From Okeania sp. SIO1I7 (GTDB lineage Bacteria; Cyanobacteriota; Cyanobacteriia; Cyanobacteriales; Microcoleaceae): a stretch of 64,000 nucleotides of DNA. Below, piece by piece: positions 9,502-19,058 of the stretch. Each line of letters begins with the position of its first letter. Position 1 is the stretch's first letter. The notes below the pieces were generated by a model. It made no database searches. It had not been told where the DNA came from and saw only the letters and a program-made list of their open reading frames with translations. Where the stretch lies: positions 1 to 64,000 of the forward strand of contig JAAHGF010000003.1 in the NCBI GenBank assembly GCA_010672585.1, read 5' to 3'. The translations under genes were made by a program, and so were the position numbers.

Positions 9502-10197
9502 TCAGTTGGTTGTCTCAGAAACAATTCCCAGTAATGTATTAATCCCTACGGTTGAATATTTGCCAATTTGCATACTGGGAGACTCAATATTAAGTTTGTA
9601 ATAGGTATGAGCAGGCTTTTCTAATTCAATAATGGCACGAGCTATTGCCTCTTGTCTTGCTTGTTCTTTGGGAGAAACTCGTGGTAGAGCTATGGTAATC
9701 TCGAAGAAGTGAGCTGGTCCACCACCAAGGTAAATATTTTGACCAACAGTTGAAGATACGCCTACCTGAAATGCTGAAACAACAGGTTCTTTAATAATGG
9801 GTTCGCCTAAGGTAAAAATTTTCAGTAGTTGTATCAGGTTTTCTTTAGTTCCTCGAAAGCGATAGCGTTGCACGATGCTGGCTACAAAGTCACGCTGTAC
9901 CCTTGGTGGTAAGTCTGCTCGGAGACTTAAAGCTGTCCAACTAGCTAGCCACGATAAAAACTCTTCGGGTGTCTCTTGGGGATCGAAAAGTGTGGCAATT
10001 TCCGCAATAGTTGTTTCTAAACCTTGAGGTTGAAACTTGATATCTTGGCTCAGAGGTTGAAACTTGATATCATCCTTAAGACCCAATAAAATTTTTTCAA
10101 AAGCTAGCAAGAATTGACCGAGAAAAGGCTCGGTGTGATGGATTAGGGGAAGATAATCTAGAAGTTGACTAGGCGATCGCCTGGCTTTGGATGACAT
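9502..10197 (-). CDS. gpI-like baseplate protein
   Basis: A 231-residue protein resembling the phage P2 tail protein I / TIGR02242 family, a baseplate component that links wedge proteins to fibres. Recognisable parts are the N-terminal LLDYLPLIHHTEPFLGQFL segment and the central FLSWLASWTALSLRADLP and YRFRGTKENLIQLLKIF segments. It is separated from the upstream baseplate-J gene by a 140-bp inverted-repeat element and from the downstream fibre gene by 22 bp, so it still appears part of the operon. Confidence 0.85.
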   Translation of the reverse strand: MSSKARRSPSQLLDYLPLIHHTEPFLGQFLLAFEKILLGLKDDIKFQPLSQDIKFQPQGLETTIAEIATLFDPQETPEEFLSWLASWTALSLRADLPPRVQRDFVASIVQRYRFRGTKENLIQLLKIFTLGEPIIKEPVVSAFQVGVSSTVGQNIYLGGGPAHFFEITIALPRVSPKEQARQEAIARAIIELEKPAHTYYKLNIESPSMQIGKYSTVGINTLLGIVSETTN

Positions 10198-10240
10198 TTG
10201 CTTTCTCCTTATTTTTCAAGATTAGGGTAACTATTGGACT

Positions 10241-10380
10241 GACACATCTAAAATGGTGCAATAAGTGTAGGTTGGGTTGAGGGACGTTAGCGGAGCTTAT
10301 CCGTTAGGATAAACCCAACATTAGCAAGGTTTTGTTGGGTTGAACGGCAGTGAAACCCAACCTACATTTTTAGGTGTGTC
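10241..10380. mobile_element. MITE-like element inside the eCIS operon
   Basis: A 140-bp non-coding element with terminal inverted repeats: GACACATCTAAAATG at the left end and CATTTTTAGGTGTGTC at the right. Inside are further inverted arms (TGTAGGTTGGGTT and AACCCAACCTACA). The inner part is closely similar to sequence at 40130-40180, so it is a dispersed family. It fills nearly the whole gap between the gpI-like and baseplate-J genes. Confidence 0.75.
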
Positions 10381-10386
10381 ACGCCA

Positions 10387-11733
10387 CTATAACTCTGATT
10401 GAATCGGTGATTCTACGATTAAATCAATCTCAGTTTCAACAAGTTCATGGGACTTGATTTGTATACCAATTAATTCTCCTTTAACATTGCGGATGAGACG
10501 TTCAGGTCCACCACTTGCCAACTCATCAATTAGCTGAACTTCATCAAGTTCCTCTTGTGTTTCTACCTCCTGATTTTTTTTAACATAATCAACTCCAGAT
10601 ACGCCATCAAGCAGTTCATAAATTTCAGAGATATAAACATTACGACCAAAAGGCCATCCCTGTCCTTCGGTTCCTCCTGTTAACGGATCGAAAAAATCCT
10701 GTAGAGTTTTGAGTGCTTTTGATTGAACCTCTGCTTCTGGTACATCCTGGTTCAGAAACACAGTTAACTGAACGCGAATCTTGACATAGAGTGGTTCGAC
10801 AATATGAACAGCAGTAGTCAATAAACGTCTGGGTTCAAGATAATTTTTGACAACCTGCTTCAAGTTATGTTGTATCTGAATTCGTAATACTTGTGCAACT
10901 TGACTAGGGTTCGTCTCAGTTGAAACTCTTAACCAATATCCTGCTGTACCATTTATATCAATTTGTTCCCAGTTATCCGGAATATTAAACTGAATTAAAC
11001 CATTTTCATTCCAATTGGATGTTTGTTCTGTTAGAGAGTGAAGCTCAACGGTCATCTCTAACCATTCCGAGCCATTAAAATACTCAATTTTGAGTTGGTA
11101 ATTTACGCCTGGTGTTCCAAACCGGAACTCAACAGAGCCAAATGTTGTCGTTAATCCCAAATAGAGAAAATGCTCAGGAGCGCTATTGAGAGCTAAGGGT
11201 GTTTCATTGTTTACTTGTGTTGTTAGGATGTAGTCTGTATAAGTTCCATCAAAGAAGAAAATCTGAGGAGCGATCGCTATACTAGGAACAATAATCACGC
11301 TAAGATGTCCGGGATTTTCTCCATACTGGTTTAGGGGGTCTGATTCCAAATTGCGCTTGGGTACGCAATGAGTTCGAGCTATTCTAGAATCTGCTTCTTT
11401 GGCTAATTCTTCAAAATCCTGGCAGGTGACGGCACGATACCGCTGGCGTACTCCTAAAACTGCCAATCCCACTTCTTCTTGTAAATCTCTAGTCTGCTCC
11501 CAACTAGGTCCGTTGAGCAATTTCAAAAACATCCGCAGATTATCATCTGTAACTCGATTTTGCCGATAAAGCAGCATTTCTGTTAAATAAGCAAACAGCT
11601 CAATTAGAGTAATCCCAGGATCTGAAGGATTATGATTAGTCCATTCTGGTGCATAGGTGGGAATCATACTTAGCGCTTCTTGCACTAAATCATCATAAGT
11701 GCGGTCATCAAGATTAGGCAATTCTATTGGCAT
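10387..11733 (-). CDS. Baseplate J/gp6-like protein (smaller, Afp12-like)
   Basis: A 448-residue protein of the putative baseplate assembly family (TIGR02243-type, baseplate J/T4 gp6-like). The N-terminal part (LPNLDDRTYDDLVQEA, then NPSDPGITLIELFAYLTEMLLYR) is diagnostic, and the C-terminal third contains the DPLTGGTEGQGWPFGR motif shared with the larger upstream paralogue. Such proteins form the wedge ring around the central spike. It starts 12 bp downstream of that paralogue. Confidence 0.88.
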   Translation of the reverse strand: MPIELPNLDDRTYDDLVQEALSMIPTYAPEWTNHNPSDPGITLIELFAYLTEMLLYRQNRVTDDNLRMFLKLLNGPSWEQTRDLQEEVGLAVLGVRQRYRAVTCQDFEELAKEADSRIARTHCVPKRNLESDPLNQYGENPGHLSVIIVPSIAIAPQIFFFDGTYTDYILTTQVNNETPLALNSAPEHFLYLGLTTTFGSVEFRFGTPGVNYQLKIEYFNGSEWLEMTVELHSLTEQTSNWNENGLIQFNIPDNWEQIDINGTAGYWLRVSTETNPSQVAQVLRIQIQHNLKQVVKNYLEPRRLLTTAVHIVEPLYVKIRVQLTVFLNQDVPEAEVQSKALKTLQDFFDPLTGGTEGQGWPFGRNVYISEIYELLDGVSGVDYVKKNQEVETQEELDEVQLIDELASGGPERLIRNVKGELIGIQIKSHELVETEIDLIVESPIQSEL

Positions 11734-11745
11734 AAAAATTCCTCC

Positions 11746-14700
11746 TCAAGATTCAACAAATGTTAAACTAATGTCATGCTTACCGGAATACACTAAAAAG
11801 CGACCTGTCTGTTTAGCACCTGTTAGTTCTTCCATTTCATCCACCTCCAAATTACGAACATGATCGACTCCAGCTATCCCCTCAAGCAGTCGGTAAAAAT
11901 CAGATTTGTAGGGTTCGCGACCAAAATCCCAACCCATCCCCTCAAAACCACCAGTTAGGGGATGCAGAAAACTAGCTAATTTTTGTTCCACTGCTTGTGC
12001 TACCTGACTGCCTCCTTCTAGGGAGATTAAAGCAATTTCTACAGTAATACTGACACGGACATAGAGAGGACCTACTACCGAGATATTAACTGTTGGTGAA
12101 CCACGAGTTTCCAGGTAGTCTTGGACACGGTTAATTAATTCTAAACTGGGTAAGGGTTTAGCTGCAGTTGAGCGGGGTACAATAATAACGCTGACTGCTC
12201 CCAATAATTCTCCGGTATCTAGGGGGTTGACTTTTAAATTTGTAAGTGGTATGCACTTGGCTCTAATAACTTCTGGTGAAGCCAGTTTGGCCAAGTCTTC
12301 GTAATCTTCTAGGGTGACAGCACGCTGACGATGACGAATTTCCCTGGGTGCGCGTTCGATGAGGGAGTTGAGGGTTTCTGCTTCTGCACCTCCTGCTGCT
12401 GCTTGATGGTTAATTACTTTGTCTACATAGGGGACTGTGGTTTTGAGTTGGACAATTGACCCAGATGCTTTGTTTCCGGCTGTCCCACCGCCTGTTTGAT
12501 AGCGATTCATGCGGATATTACCTCTACCAGGGGGAGGAATTAGTCCATTGCGTCCATCCCCAAAGGTAATTTTTCCGGTAAGGTTGTCAAGAACATAATG
12601 GCGATCGCGTGTTCCTGACTGATAAAAATCTTTGACTTGGTGCCAACGTACCCAGATTTCTTTAGGTCTTCCTGTTGCATCAAGGATAGAAGTAATAGCA
12701 TCTTCCCCTTCTTCAAAAACAATTTTTTGCTGTTCTTGAATAGAAGGTATTTCTAGTTCCCGAACTTCGAGTTGTTGAGCTGCTAAAATTGGTTGCTTAG
12801 TTGTTTGAAACTTTTGATTTTCATTCCCATCACTAGAGCCAAGAATTTCTTTTTGAATTGTCAATGTTTGGACTGCCATTGTGGTGTTAAGTAAGACTCG
12901 TTTTAGTCTAGGTTCAACTTCGTAGTCACCACTTAACCATCGAACTCTTAGCCAATAATGGGGAGGTAAATTAAAGTCTTTTCTTGGTGCAAAATCCCCT
13001 GGTGGGAGAAACTCAATTAAACCCGGACGGGTAAAATTTTCTGTTTCATCTCTTACCGTTAGTGTTCCCCATTCTTTGCCATTCCAGTATTGCCAAGATA
13101 GTTTTAGTTGCTCATTTTGCGACAATTCTTGACCTACAAAAGTCTCAAATGTTGCATTATAAATAATTGATGAATTATTAACTTGGCTAACTTGTAAAAA
13201 GCCGCGATCGCTACTATCTAATTCTGCTTCATCTGGAATTTCTACGCTTAGTTCTAACTCCTTTACTGAGTCAGCTTCTACTTCTAAAAATTCCTCCACA
13301 TTAGTATTCCAATTTATTCCCAAGACAGTCAATTCAAATTGCACTGATTCTGAGGTATTATTAGTTAGCAAAAATTTATGAGTAACAGTTGAGTTAGCTG
13401 CTCCAATTATTCGACTTTTAGTAGGGGAAAGTGGTACTAATTTTTCTCCATATTTCACATCAGCCACATTGTTAAATAGGCTAATAGTACGATTCGGAAA
13501 ATCTGTTCGGCCAGGGGATAAAGTAAAGCCAAAATAGCAAGCTGGTTTATCAGTTTCTGTTTTCTGAAAAGGAATTAAAGGTTTGGGAAAAAGTTGATTT
13601 TGGTTATCAATACCTTGAATTAGGTTATGGGAATAAACTGCGTCATTGTAGGTAAAAATAGTTTCTGGTTTTTCTTGTTTTGTCAATGTATAATCAACTG
13701 TAATTGAGTTAATTGATGGCGGGGCAAAAGTTGCCTCTCTGAATTGATATTCTGGTGAATTTCTACTTCCAGGTAGTGAATCTGTACTTCCATCTGGTAT
13801 ACGTTCATAGCGAGCTTCTGTACCATAGTTACCAGAAATAATTCTCACACGAATCCAAAAATCCTCTATTCCATTAACAGTTGTTGGATAAGGTTTTTCA
13901 AATAAGTTAAACTCTACCTGACCGTTTTGAGTAAAAGCTCGGGTGGTATCTTCAAATCCAGCTTCTTCTTCAGCAGTTGTTAATTCTTTCCACTTTTTAC
14001 CATTCCAAAATTCCCATTTGAGTTGGATATTTCTAGAGGCTTTTGTGGGTTTAGGAAATTCTTCTTCATTTTCATTATTTTCTGATGCTGGATTAGTTAA
14101 ATTGATATGAATAGTAATCTCAGCATTTTGTTGAGAAAAAGCTTGATTTTTTGCTAAATAAAAGGTGTCTCCAAGCTTTGGTTTTTCACCAAAAGGAAAG
14201 AAATCTTTAGTTACATCTACTGGTAATTGATTGGTAAATGCAGTTTTGATTAATAAGTCACTAGAACTAATTCTGACTTCAAGTTGAATATCCTCAATTT
14301 CTGGCAGTTTACTAGCAGATACCATACCAGTTGCAGATTCATTGGCAAGACTAATAGGAGTTAATAAACGACAACGTAGCCAACGGTTAGTAACTGAATT
14401 AACTGTACTTAAGGGAACAGCATTAATATTATTAAATTGAATTATCCTGTCTCCAATTTGACTCAAGTCTTGAATCCTATCAGGTATAATATCTTGCCAA
14501 TCACCTTCATCCTCAGTTTCTTGCCAAAATTCCCATTTTATCTCCCCTCCTGCACCGAGAGCTATTGATAAATTAATCTTTAACTTAAGACTTTCAATTT
14601 CAGGAAAACCTAAAAGTTGGCTATGTCCAATATACAAAATATGTTCAATAGGTTGATTTCCCCGAAAAACAGGAACGCCCAGTGATGCTGGAGTAGTTAT

Positions 14701-15153
14701 AACTGAACCGGACTCACTATATAGGTCTTGTTGTGGATCGCGCACAAAAATAGACTCTAATTTTGCTGCACTTACAACTAATTCCCGTTCCGTTTCAAAA
14801 ATTACGGGGTCTTTTTCCCCTTCCCCTGGAGGTGCTGCAACTTGAGTCCTTTTGGGAACTACTGCATCAACCGTTGTTCCAGCAGCTAATAAAAATGTCA
14901 GCGGTACTCGTGCTGGTTGGGGTGGTAAACGAGAAGCTCCCAATAAATCCAAAAATGCTAAGAAATTTTTATCTGGAACTTGATTTAGCCTTTCAATAAT
15001 AATCTCGGAAAAACGAGCAAATATATTAACTAATGCTGCCCTAGTTCCTTGAATTGGTTTATTTTCTCCTGTATATTGTTCCAAAAGTTGCTGCACCTGA
15101 GCAGCAATATCCTCTGCTGTGCGTCGATCGATTTTTGGCGCTAGTTTCCCCAT
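11746..15153 (-). CDS. Large baseplate J/gp6-like protein (Afp11-like)
   Basis: A 1135-residue baseplate wedge protein. Residues 1-80 and about 830-1135 match the same family as its downstream neighbour (including HPLTGGFEGMGWDFGREPY near residue 1070), while the middle 700 residues contain repeated beta-rich modules with motifs such as LKWEFWNGKKWKELT and YWLRVRWLSGDY, suggesting decorating beta domains. Start and upstream stop overlap as TAATG, with a GGAGGTGGAGGA ribosome-binding region inside the end of the gp25 gene, so translation is coupled. In eCIS this protein forms the outer baseplate; the large insert may shape a cage or anchor. Confidence 0.9.
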   Translation of the reverse strand: MGKLAPKIDRRTAEDIAAQVQQLLEQYTGENKPIQGTRAALVNIFARFSEIIIERLNQVPDKNFLAFLDLLGASRLPPQPARVPLTFLLAAGTTVDAVVPKRTQVAAPPGEGEKDPVIFETERELVVSAAKLESIFVRDPQQDLYSESGSVITTPASLGVPVFRGNQPIEHILYIGHSQLLGFPEIESLKLKINLSIALGAGGEIKWEFWQETEDEGDWQDIIPDRIQDLSQIGDRIIQFNNINAVPLSTVNSVTNRWLRCRLLTPISLANESATGMVSASKLPEIEDIQLEVRISSSDLLIKTAFTNQLPVDVTKDFFPFGEKPKLGDTFYLAKNQAFSQQNAEITIHINLTNPASENNENEEEFPKPTKASRNIQLKWEFWNGKKWKELTTAEEEAGFEDTTRAFTQNGQVEFNLFEKPYPTTVNGIEDFWIRVRIISGNYGTEARYERIPDGSTDSLPGSRNSPEYQFREATFAPPSINSITVDYTLTKQEKPETIFTYNDAVYSHNLIQGIDNQNQLFPKPLIPFQKTETDKPACYFGFTLSPGRTDFPNRTISLFNNVADVKYGEKLVPLSPTKSRIIGAANSTVTHKFLLTNNTSESVQFELTVLGINWNTNVEEFLEVEADSVKELELSVEIPDEAELDSSDRGFLQVSQVNNSSIIYNATFETFVGQELSQNEQLKLSWQYWNGKEWGTLTVRDETENFTRPGLIEFLPPGDFAPRKDFNLPPHYWLRVRWLSGDYEVEPRLKRVLLNTTMAVQTLTIQKEILGSSDGNENQKFQTTKQPILAAQQLEVRELEIPSIQEQQKIVFEEGEDAITSILDATGRPKEIWVRWHQVKDFYQSGTRDRHYVLDNLTGKITFGDGRNGLIPPPGRGNIRMNRYQTGGGTAGNKASGSIVQLKTTVPYVDKVINHQAAAGGAEAETLNSLIERAPREIRHRQRAVTLEDYEDLAKLASPEVIRAKCIPLTNLKVNPLDTGELLGAVSVIIVPRSTAAKPLPSLELINRVQDYLETRGSPTVNISVVGPLYVRVSITVEIALISLEGGSQVAQAVEQKLASFLHPLTGGFEGMGWDFGREPYKSDFYRLLEGIAGVDHVRNLEVDEMEELTGAKQTGRFLVYSGKHDISLTFVES

Positions 15154-15554
15154 TATCCTCCACCTCCTTCTAGATAAAACGGATAAACTAAGTTAAAAAC
15201 GTTATTAGTTGCCCGCACTTGATAATCGATAGTAACCAGCATCTTCTCCCTCTCTTGATTTGATGGAGATTGAACTCGCACATCTAAGACATCAATACGA
15301 GGTTCAAATAACAGCAACGCTTCCTGAACAACTTGGGATACTTTGCCAGCAGTAGACGGTGAGTTAGGCTCAAAAACTAAGTCGTAAATGCTGCAACCAA
15401 AGTCAGGACGCATAACTCTCTCACCTTTTGCAGTACCAAGGATAATTAAGATTGACTGACGGACACTCTCCTCATATTCAGCAAGTTGGAAATCTCCCTC
15501 AGTATCTAAACTAACTGGAAATCCTACACCTACACCTAAAAATGGTTTAGACAT
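15153..15554 (-). CDS. gp25-like baseplate protein (Afp9-like)
   Basis: A 133-residue protein of the GPW/gp25 family, which joins sheath to baseplate. Diagnostic stretches are SVRQSILIILGTAKGERVMRP and DFGCSIYDLVFEP. I place the start at the second of two adjacent ATGs (15554) after an AGGGAGG box; an upstream in-frame start would overlap the PAAR gene by 50 bp. The C-terminus ends in four glycines whose codons double as the ribosome-binding site of the next gene. Confidence 0.9.
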   Translation of the reverse strand: MSKPFLGVGVGFPVSLDTEGDFQLAEYEESVRQSILIILGTAKGERVMRPDFGCSIYDLVFEPNSPSTAGKVSQVVQEALLLFEPRIDVLDVRVQSPSNQEREKMLVTIDYQVRATNNVFNLVYPFYLEGGGG

Positions 15555-15567
15555 CATTCCCTCCCTG

Positions 15568-15963
15568 TCATCCAATAAAAACTGTACTGACTGCCACCAC
15601 TTGACCCACTGGTGCATCTACAGGGTCATTACAAGTTTCAGCAATATCTCCATTCCTGGCTGCTGATTTTCCGTTAATATTCACGGTTGGGCTACCAATT
15701 TTGATTGTACCTTTATTCGCCGGGGGATTTTGAAAGGCAGTCCCTGGAGGTGTCGGAATATGAGGTGGAGTATTGTCAGCAGTGCTATCTACAGTTGCTG
15801 CTGGCATTCCCATAATATTGACATCACTGCTGAGGTTGCCGTTGATAATCCCAGAAAAGGGATGAGGTAAGGGAGTCGGTACGGGTCCTGGTGACGGTAC
15901 CATGACAATGTGAGTATCAACTGCAATAATTTGGTCCCCTTGTTTTGCTGCTGGTTGTCCCAT
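15568..15963 (-). CDS. PAAR-type spike tip protein (Afp10-like)
   Basis: A 131-residue PAAR-like protein that caps the spike. It starts MGQPAAKQGDQI with a GGAG box about 7 bases upstream; a TTG four codons earlier overlaps that box and is unlikely. Family features are the early Ala/Gly repeats, a Pro-rich loop and the late GSPTVNINGKSAARNGD segment. Usual metal-binding His/Cys residues appear sparse, with a single late Cys. Its 5' end is duplicated just upstream (16085-16190). Confidence 0.88.
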   Translation of the reverse strand: MGQPAAKQGDQIIAVDTHIVMVPSPGPVPTPLPHPFSGIINGNLSSDVNIMGMPAATVDSTADNTPPHIPTPPGTAFQNPPANKGTIKIGSPTVNINGKSAARNGDIAETCNDPVDAPVGQVVAVSTVFIG

Positions 15964-15975
15964 ACATATCTCCAA

Positions 15976-16301
15976 TGATAAAAAATAAAATCAATTATCC
16001 TACATAAATTCTCAATTATTCCCCTCCTGGGAGGGGGAGGGGCGAGGGGTGGGTTCCCTACTCCCTACTCCCTACTCCCTCTTTTGCAATAATTTGGTCC
16101 CCTTGTTTTGCTGCTGGTTATCCCATAGACACCTCCAATAATAAAAAATAAAATCAATTCTCCCAAATAAATTTTCAATTATTCCCCTCCTGGGAGGGGT
16201 CAGGGGTGGGTTCCCTACTCCCTACTCCCTACTCCCTACTCCCTACTCCCTACTCCCTACTCCCTACTCCCTACTCCCTACTCCCTCTTTTCTAGAGATA
16301 A
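15976..16301. repeat. Duplicated 5' fragment of PAAR gene plus heptamer tandem repeats
   Basis: This stretch has no intact gene. Bases 16085-16190 are a diverged copy of 15922-16027: they repeat the first dozen codons of the PAAR gene (minus strand), its leader and the following CCCCTCCTGGGAGGGG palindrome, offset by 163 bp. The copied ATG region is altered and the gene is cut short. Each copy is followed by CTCCCTA heptamers: a few at 16057-16080 and about eleven in tandem at 16212-16287. Confidence 0.8.
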
Positions 16302-16949
16302 CTAATTGAGATTAATAATTTGACCTTTAAGATTCATGGTACTACTGGCTTCAAGATTCATTCCTGCGCCAGATTCAACTTTGGTATCTGCTGTAGATTT
16401 GATTTCAATATTCTGTGCTTCTAGCTTAATATTGCCCTGTACTGCTGATAAAGTTATGTCTCCATCGGAGTTAATCGCAATCGTGTTACTAGCAGTATCA
16501 AAAACAATGCTATTTTTTTCAGTTTTATCAACAATTTCAATAGTTTCTTTACCCTCTTCATCATTGAGACGAATGACATGACCGCTACGAGATTTGATGA
16601 CCCGGATATTATTTTGACCGTCTTCATTAGTTGTCGGTGGAGGTTCTTGACCATTCCATAAAAACCCGATAATATAAGGAAAACGCACATCCCCATGTTC
16701 AAAAACTACTAAAACTTCCTCATCTACTTCAGGCAAAAAATAAATCCCTCTTTCATTTCCTGCCATTGGTGCAGCTATTCGCGCCCAGTCGCTCTCATCT
16801 TCATCACTCAACCAGGGAAATTTCACTTTGACTCTCCCTAGTCCTTCTGGGTCTTCATTGTTAGTAACTACACCAACCACAACACCATAAATACGAGAGG
16901 CGATCGCTTCTCTTTCTTGATTATCCATCAATAGGTCAAATAACCTCAT
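16302..16949 (-). CDS. gpV/gp5-like spike protein (Afp8 C-terminal part)
   Basis: A 215-residue spike with an N-terminal OB-fold (YGVVVGVVTNNEDPEGLGRV, then KFPWLSDEDESDWARIAAPMAG) and a C-terminal beta-helical tail with short repeats such as GDITLSAVQGNIKLEAQNIEI. This corresponds to the C-terminal half of a VgrG or Afp8 protein. Its start overlaps the stop of the upstream hub gene by 4 bases (ATGA), implying equimolar coupled translation. Confidence 0.9.
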   Translation of the reverse strand: MRLFDLLMDNQEREAIASRIYGVVVGVVTNNEDPEGLGRVKVKFPWLSDEDESDWARIAAPMAGNERGIYFLPEVDEEVLVVFEHGDVRFPYIIGFLWNGQEPPPTTNEDGQNNIRVIKSRSGHVIRLNDEEGKETIEIVDKTEKNSIVFDTASNTIAINSDGDITLSAVQGNIKLEAQNIEIKSTADTKVESGAGMNLEASSTMNLKGQIINLN

Positions 16950-18019
16950 ACTGAGTTCCTCCGAACTGTAAAATGGGTACGATATCCAGATTGAGCTTGA
17001 TAACGATTCACCGTAGCAGTAACATAATACTGACCGCTAAAGCGTCTCCCTACCCCGTCAATTTTGATCACTTTGCCTGGCCGTAAATCTGTACGTCCCC
17101 AACAAACTCCTTCACCAGTAACTAACGTTAGTGCGAGATTATTGAAGCGAGCTTTGGCAAATTGATCTGCTTCTGCTTGAGTTAACACTGGGCGATCGCT
17201 GACTTTAGCAACTGCTGTACCGAAAGCATCTTCAACAATTGCAGCACCGCTATTTTGTCCCCCCATAGTTGAAACCTCATCCCCTACTCTTGCCTGTCCG
17301 ACAATTTCTTGCTTTTCTTTAGGATTCCAACCTCGCACTGTTAACTCACTGACTTGACCCATAGAAGACAGATGGGGATAAAATTCCATCAAGTCATCAT
17401 CAAAGCTAAGAGTTAAAATTTCACTCTCTGCATTGCCTACAGGTCGGAAAAATAGAGTTTTATCTTCAACAACTACCTCATAGTTAATCCGCTTTGCTCT
17501 CTCTTGCAAAAACTCAATATCCGTTTGCGACCCTTGTAAAATATAATCATGCACCACTTGGCTATCTTCAACTTGAGCAGTGAGTCCTGCATCCTGGGCA
17601 ATTTGGGTGGCAATATCACTATCTTTTTGCTGGACAAAAGTTTTGGTCTTGCGACCTCGCTGGAGACGATGGCGACGGTCATACCCGCGCACAGTTAAAC
17701 TAGGTAGGCGATCGAAGGCAAATTCTGGTTCTATACCCGTAATTTCACCAATAATCAAGGTTTCTAAATCATTAGCATAGCCAAGTTTAACTTCAACGAC
17801 ATTACCAATGGCAAAAAGTTCTTCGTCATCAATCCAGATAGTTTCTTCTTCCTGGCTATCTGAACCTGTAAGTTCCAGTGTAAACATTCCAGGTAAGTTA
17901 ACATCATGGTCAACGGTAAGACGTTGGACGTGCAATTTCGCTTCAACAGGCAAAGGTGAGCCGTTGATAATAATCTCAAAATTAGGAACAAGAGGGCTTT
18001 CGCGATTAGCAACTGGCAT
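16946..18019 (-). CDS. gpD/gp27-like hub protein (Afp8 N-terminal part)
   Basis: A 357-residue phage late-control-D family hub. It has the typical SPLVPNFEIIINGSPLP opening, the SDIATQIAQDAGLTAQ segment and the C-terminal KIDGVGRRFSGQYYVT motif. The trimeric hub connects the tube to the spike; in AFP and PVC it is fused to the spike as one VgrG-like protein, but here it is a separate gene overlapping the spike by 4 bases. Confidence 0.9.
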   Translation of the reverse strand: MPVANRESPLVPNFEIIINGSPLPVEAKLHVQRLTVDHDVNLPGMFTLELTGSDSQEEETIWIDDEELFAIGNVVEVKLGYANDLETLIIGEITGIEPEFAFDRLPSLTVRGYDRRHRLQRGRKTKTFVQQKDSDIATQIAQDAGLTAQVEDSQVVHDYILQGSQTDIEFLQERAKRINYEVVVEDKTLFFRPVGNAESEILTLSFDDDLMEFYPHLSSMGQVSELTVRGWNPKEKQEIVGQARVGDEVSTMGGQNSGAAIVEDAFGTAVAKVSDRPVLTQAEADQFAKARFNNLALTLVTGEGVCWGRTDLRPGKVIKIDGVGRRFSGQYYVTATVNRYQAQSGYRTHFTVRRNSV

Positions 18020-18330
18020 AGATTATTTCCTTCATATAGAATCCGGTTATATAGAAGCCATTTGATATCTTTGCACGGGATGCAAGTTTGTGGCAAAGGA
18101 GTCAGGAATTAACCCACCCCTAACCCCTCCCAGGAGGGGAAGTCAGGAGATTGATAAATAAAAGATATTTCCATCTCCCTATCTCCCTATCTCCCCATCT
18201 CCCCATCCCCCCATCTCCCCATCTCCCCATCTCCCCATCTCTCCATCTCCCCATCTCCCCATTCCCCCATCTCCCCATCTCCCCATCTCCCCATCCCAAC
18301 TATATAACAAGTATTCAACCAGATTTGATA
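18020..18330. repeat. Intergenic octamer repeat array within the eCIS locus
   Basis: A 311-bp gap without a gene. It starts with a half element TATAGAATCCGGTTATATAG (18034-18053), carries a CCCCTCCCAGGAGGGG palindrome near 18123, and is then filled by an imperfect tandem array of CTCCCCAT-type units from about 18171 to 18298. On the transcribed strand this is a purine-rich GGGGAGAT run that could affect readthrough from the LysM gene to the hub gene. Confidence 0.7.
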
Positions 18331-19038
18331 TCAACGCAGTTTCGGAATAGTTAAGGTTCGACCAATCTGCATTTCTAAGTTGCGTGGATCGTCAAGCTGA
18401 TTAGCTTCAGCAATAATGCGCCACAGTTTGGGATTTCTGTAAACTTGGGCTGCTATACTACTTAAAGTATCGCCACGCTTGATAATACGGGTGGTCAATT
18501 CAGGATCGGTGTGCCGTTTGTCTACTAACGGAGCTAGAAATTCTAAGAAACTAACGCTCAAATTTGCTCTCAGGGGTTTTCCATTCCCTTTAAAGAGCGT
18601 AAAATTTTGCGTCAAACTGGTAATTACACCAATAAAGGGAAAATCAGAACCTACAGGAGCTTCACCCCAGGCAACTTCGCAAACTCGCGGATGAGCTTCA
18701 TCTCGCTCAATCCGAGTTAGAGCTACAATTTTGTTAGTTTCTTGTCGCACATCCTCCCCATTAACTGCTTCAGTCACGTCGAAAAATAATTCCAAAGTGA
18801 GCTGACGACTACCACCTCCTTTAAATTCCACAGTGGGTGCATTAACTTGTCTTTCAGTGTTTGTTCCTTGTCCACTAGAGTTTTCCGGTGGTCCCCAATT
18901 GACGGATTTACTGATAGAATAAGCTTCAGGATTAAATTGCACCGAAATTGCCTTGTTCAGCAACCTGTTGTACTGTTCTCCCTGCTTTTCCAAAGGAGTA
19001 ATTGTCAATTTTGCTAATTTTTGTTGTCCTAGTACCAT
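18331..19038 (-). CDS. LysM adaptor protein (Afp7-like)
   Basis: A 235-residue protein from the ATG at 19038 (a TTG four codons upstream is the alternative start). The N-terminal domain, with AISVQFNPEAYSISKSVNW, is typical of the eCIS/T4 gp53-like adaptor that joins tube to hub. The C-terminal 45 residues form one LysM domain (RGDTLSSIAAQVYRNPKLWR...IGRTLTIP). It lies directly upstream of the hub gene, as in AFP and PVC, although a repeat-filled gap separates them here. Confidence 0.9.
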   Translation of the reverse strand: MVLGQQKLAKLTITPLEKQGEQYNRLLNKAISVQFNPEAYSISKSVNWGPPENSSGQGTNTERQVNAPTVEFKGGGSRQLTLELFFDVTEAVNGEDVRQETNKIVALTRIERDEAHPRVCEVAWGEAPVGSDFPFIGVITSLTQNFTLFKGNGKPLRANLSVSFLEFLAPLVDKRHTDPELTTRIIKRGDTLSSIAAQVYRNPKLWRIIAEANQLDDPRNLEMQIGRTLTIPKLR

Positions 19039-19058
19039 TTCCCGATCCAATACATAAC

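Noticed and set aside
16212..16287. Possible CRISPR-like array (regular heptamer repeats)
   Set aside because: The units are contiguous 7-bp tandem repeats without spacers, typical cyanobacterial short tandem repeats; no cas genes in the window.
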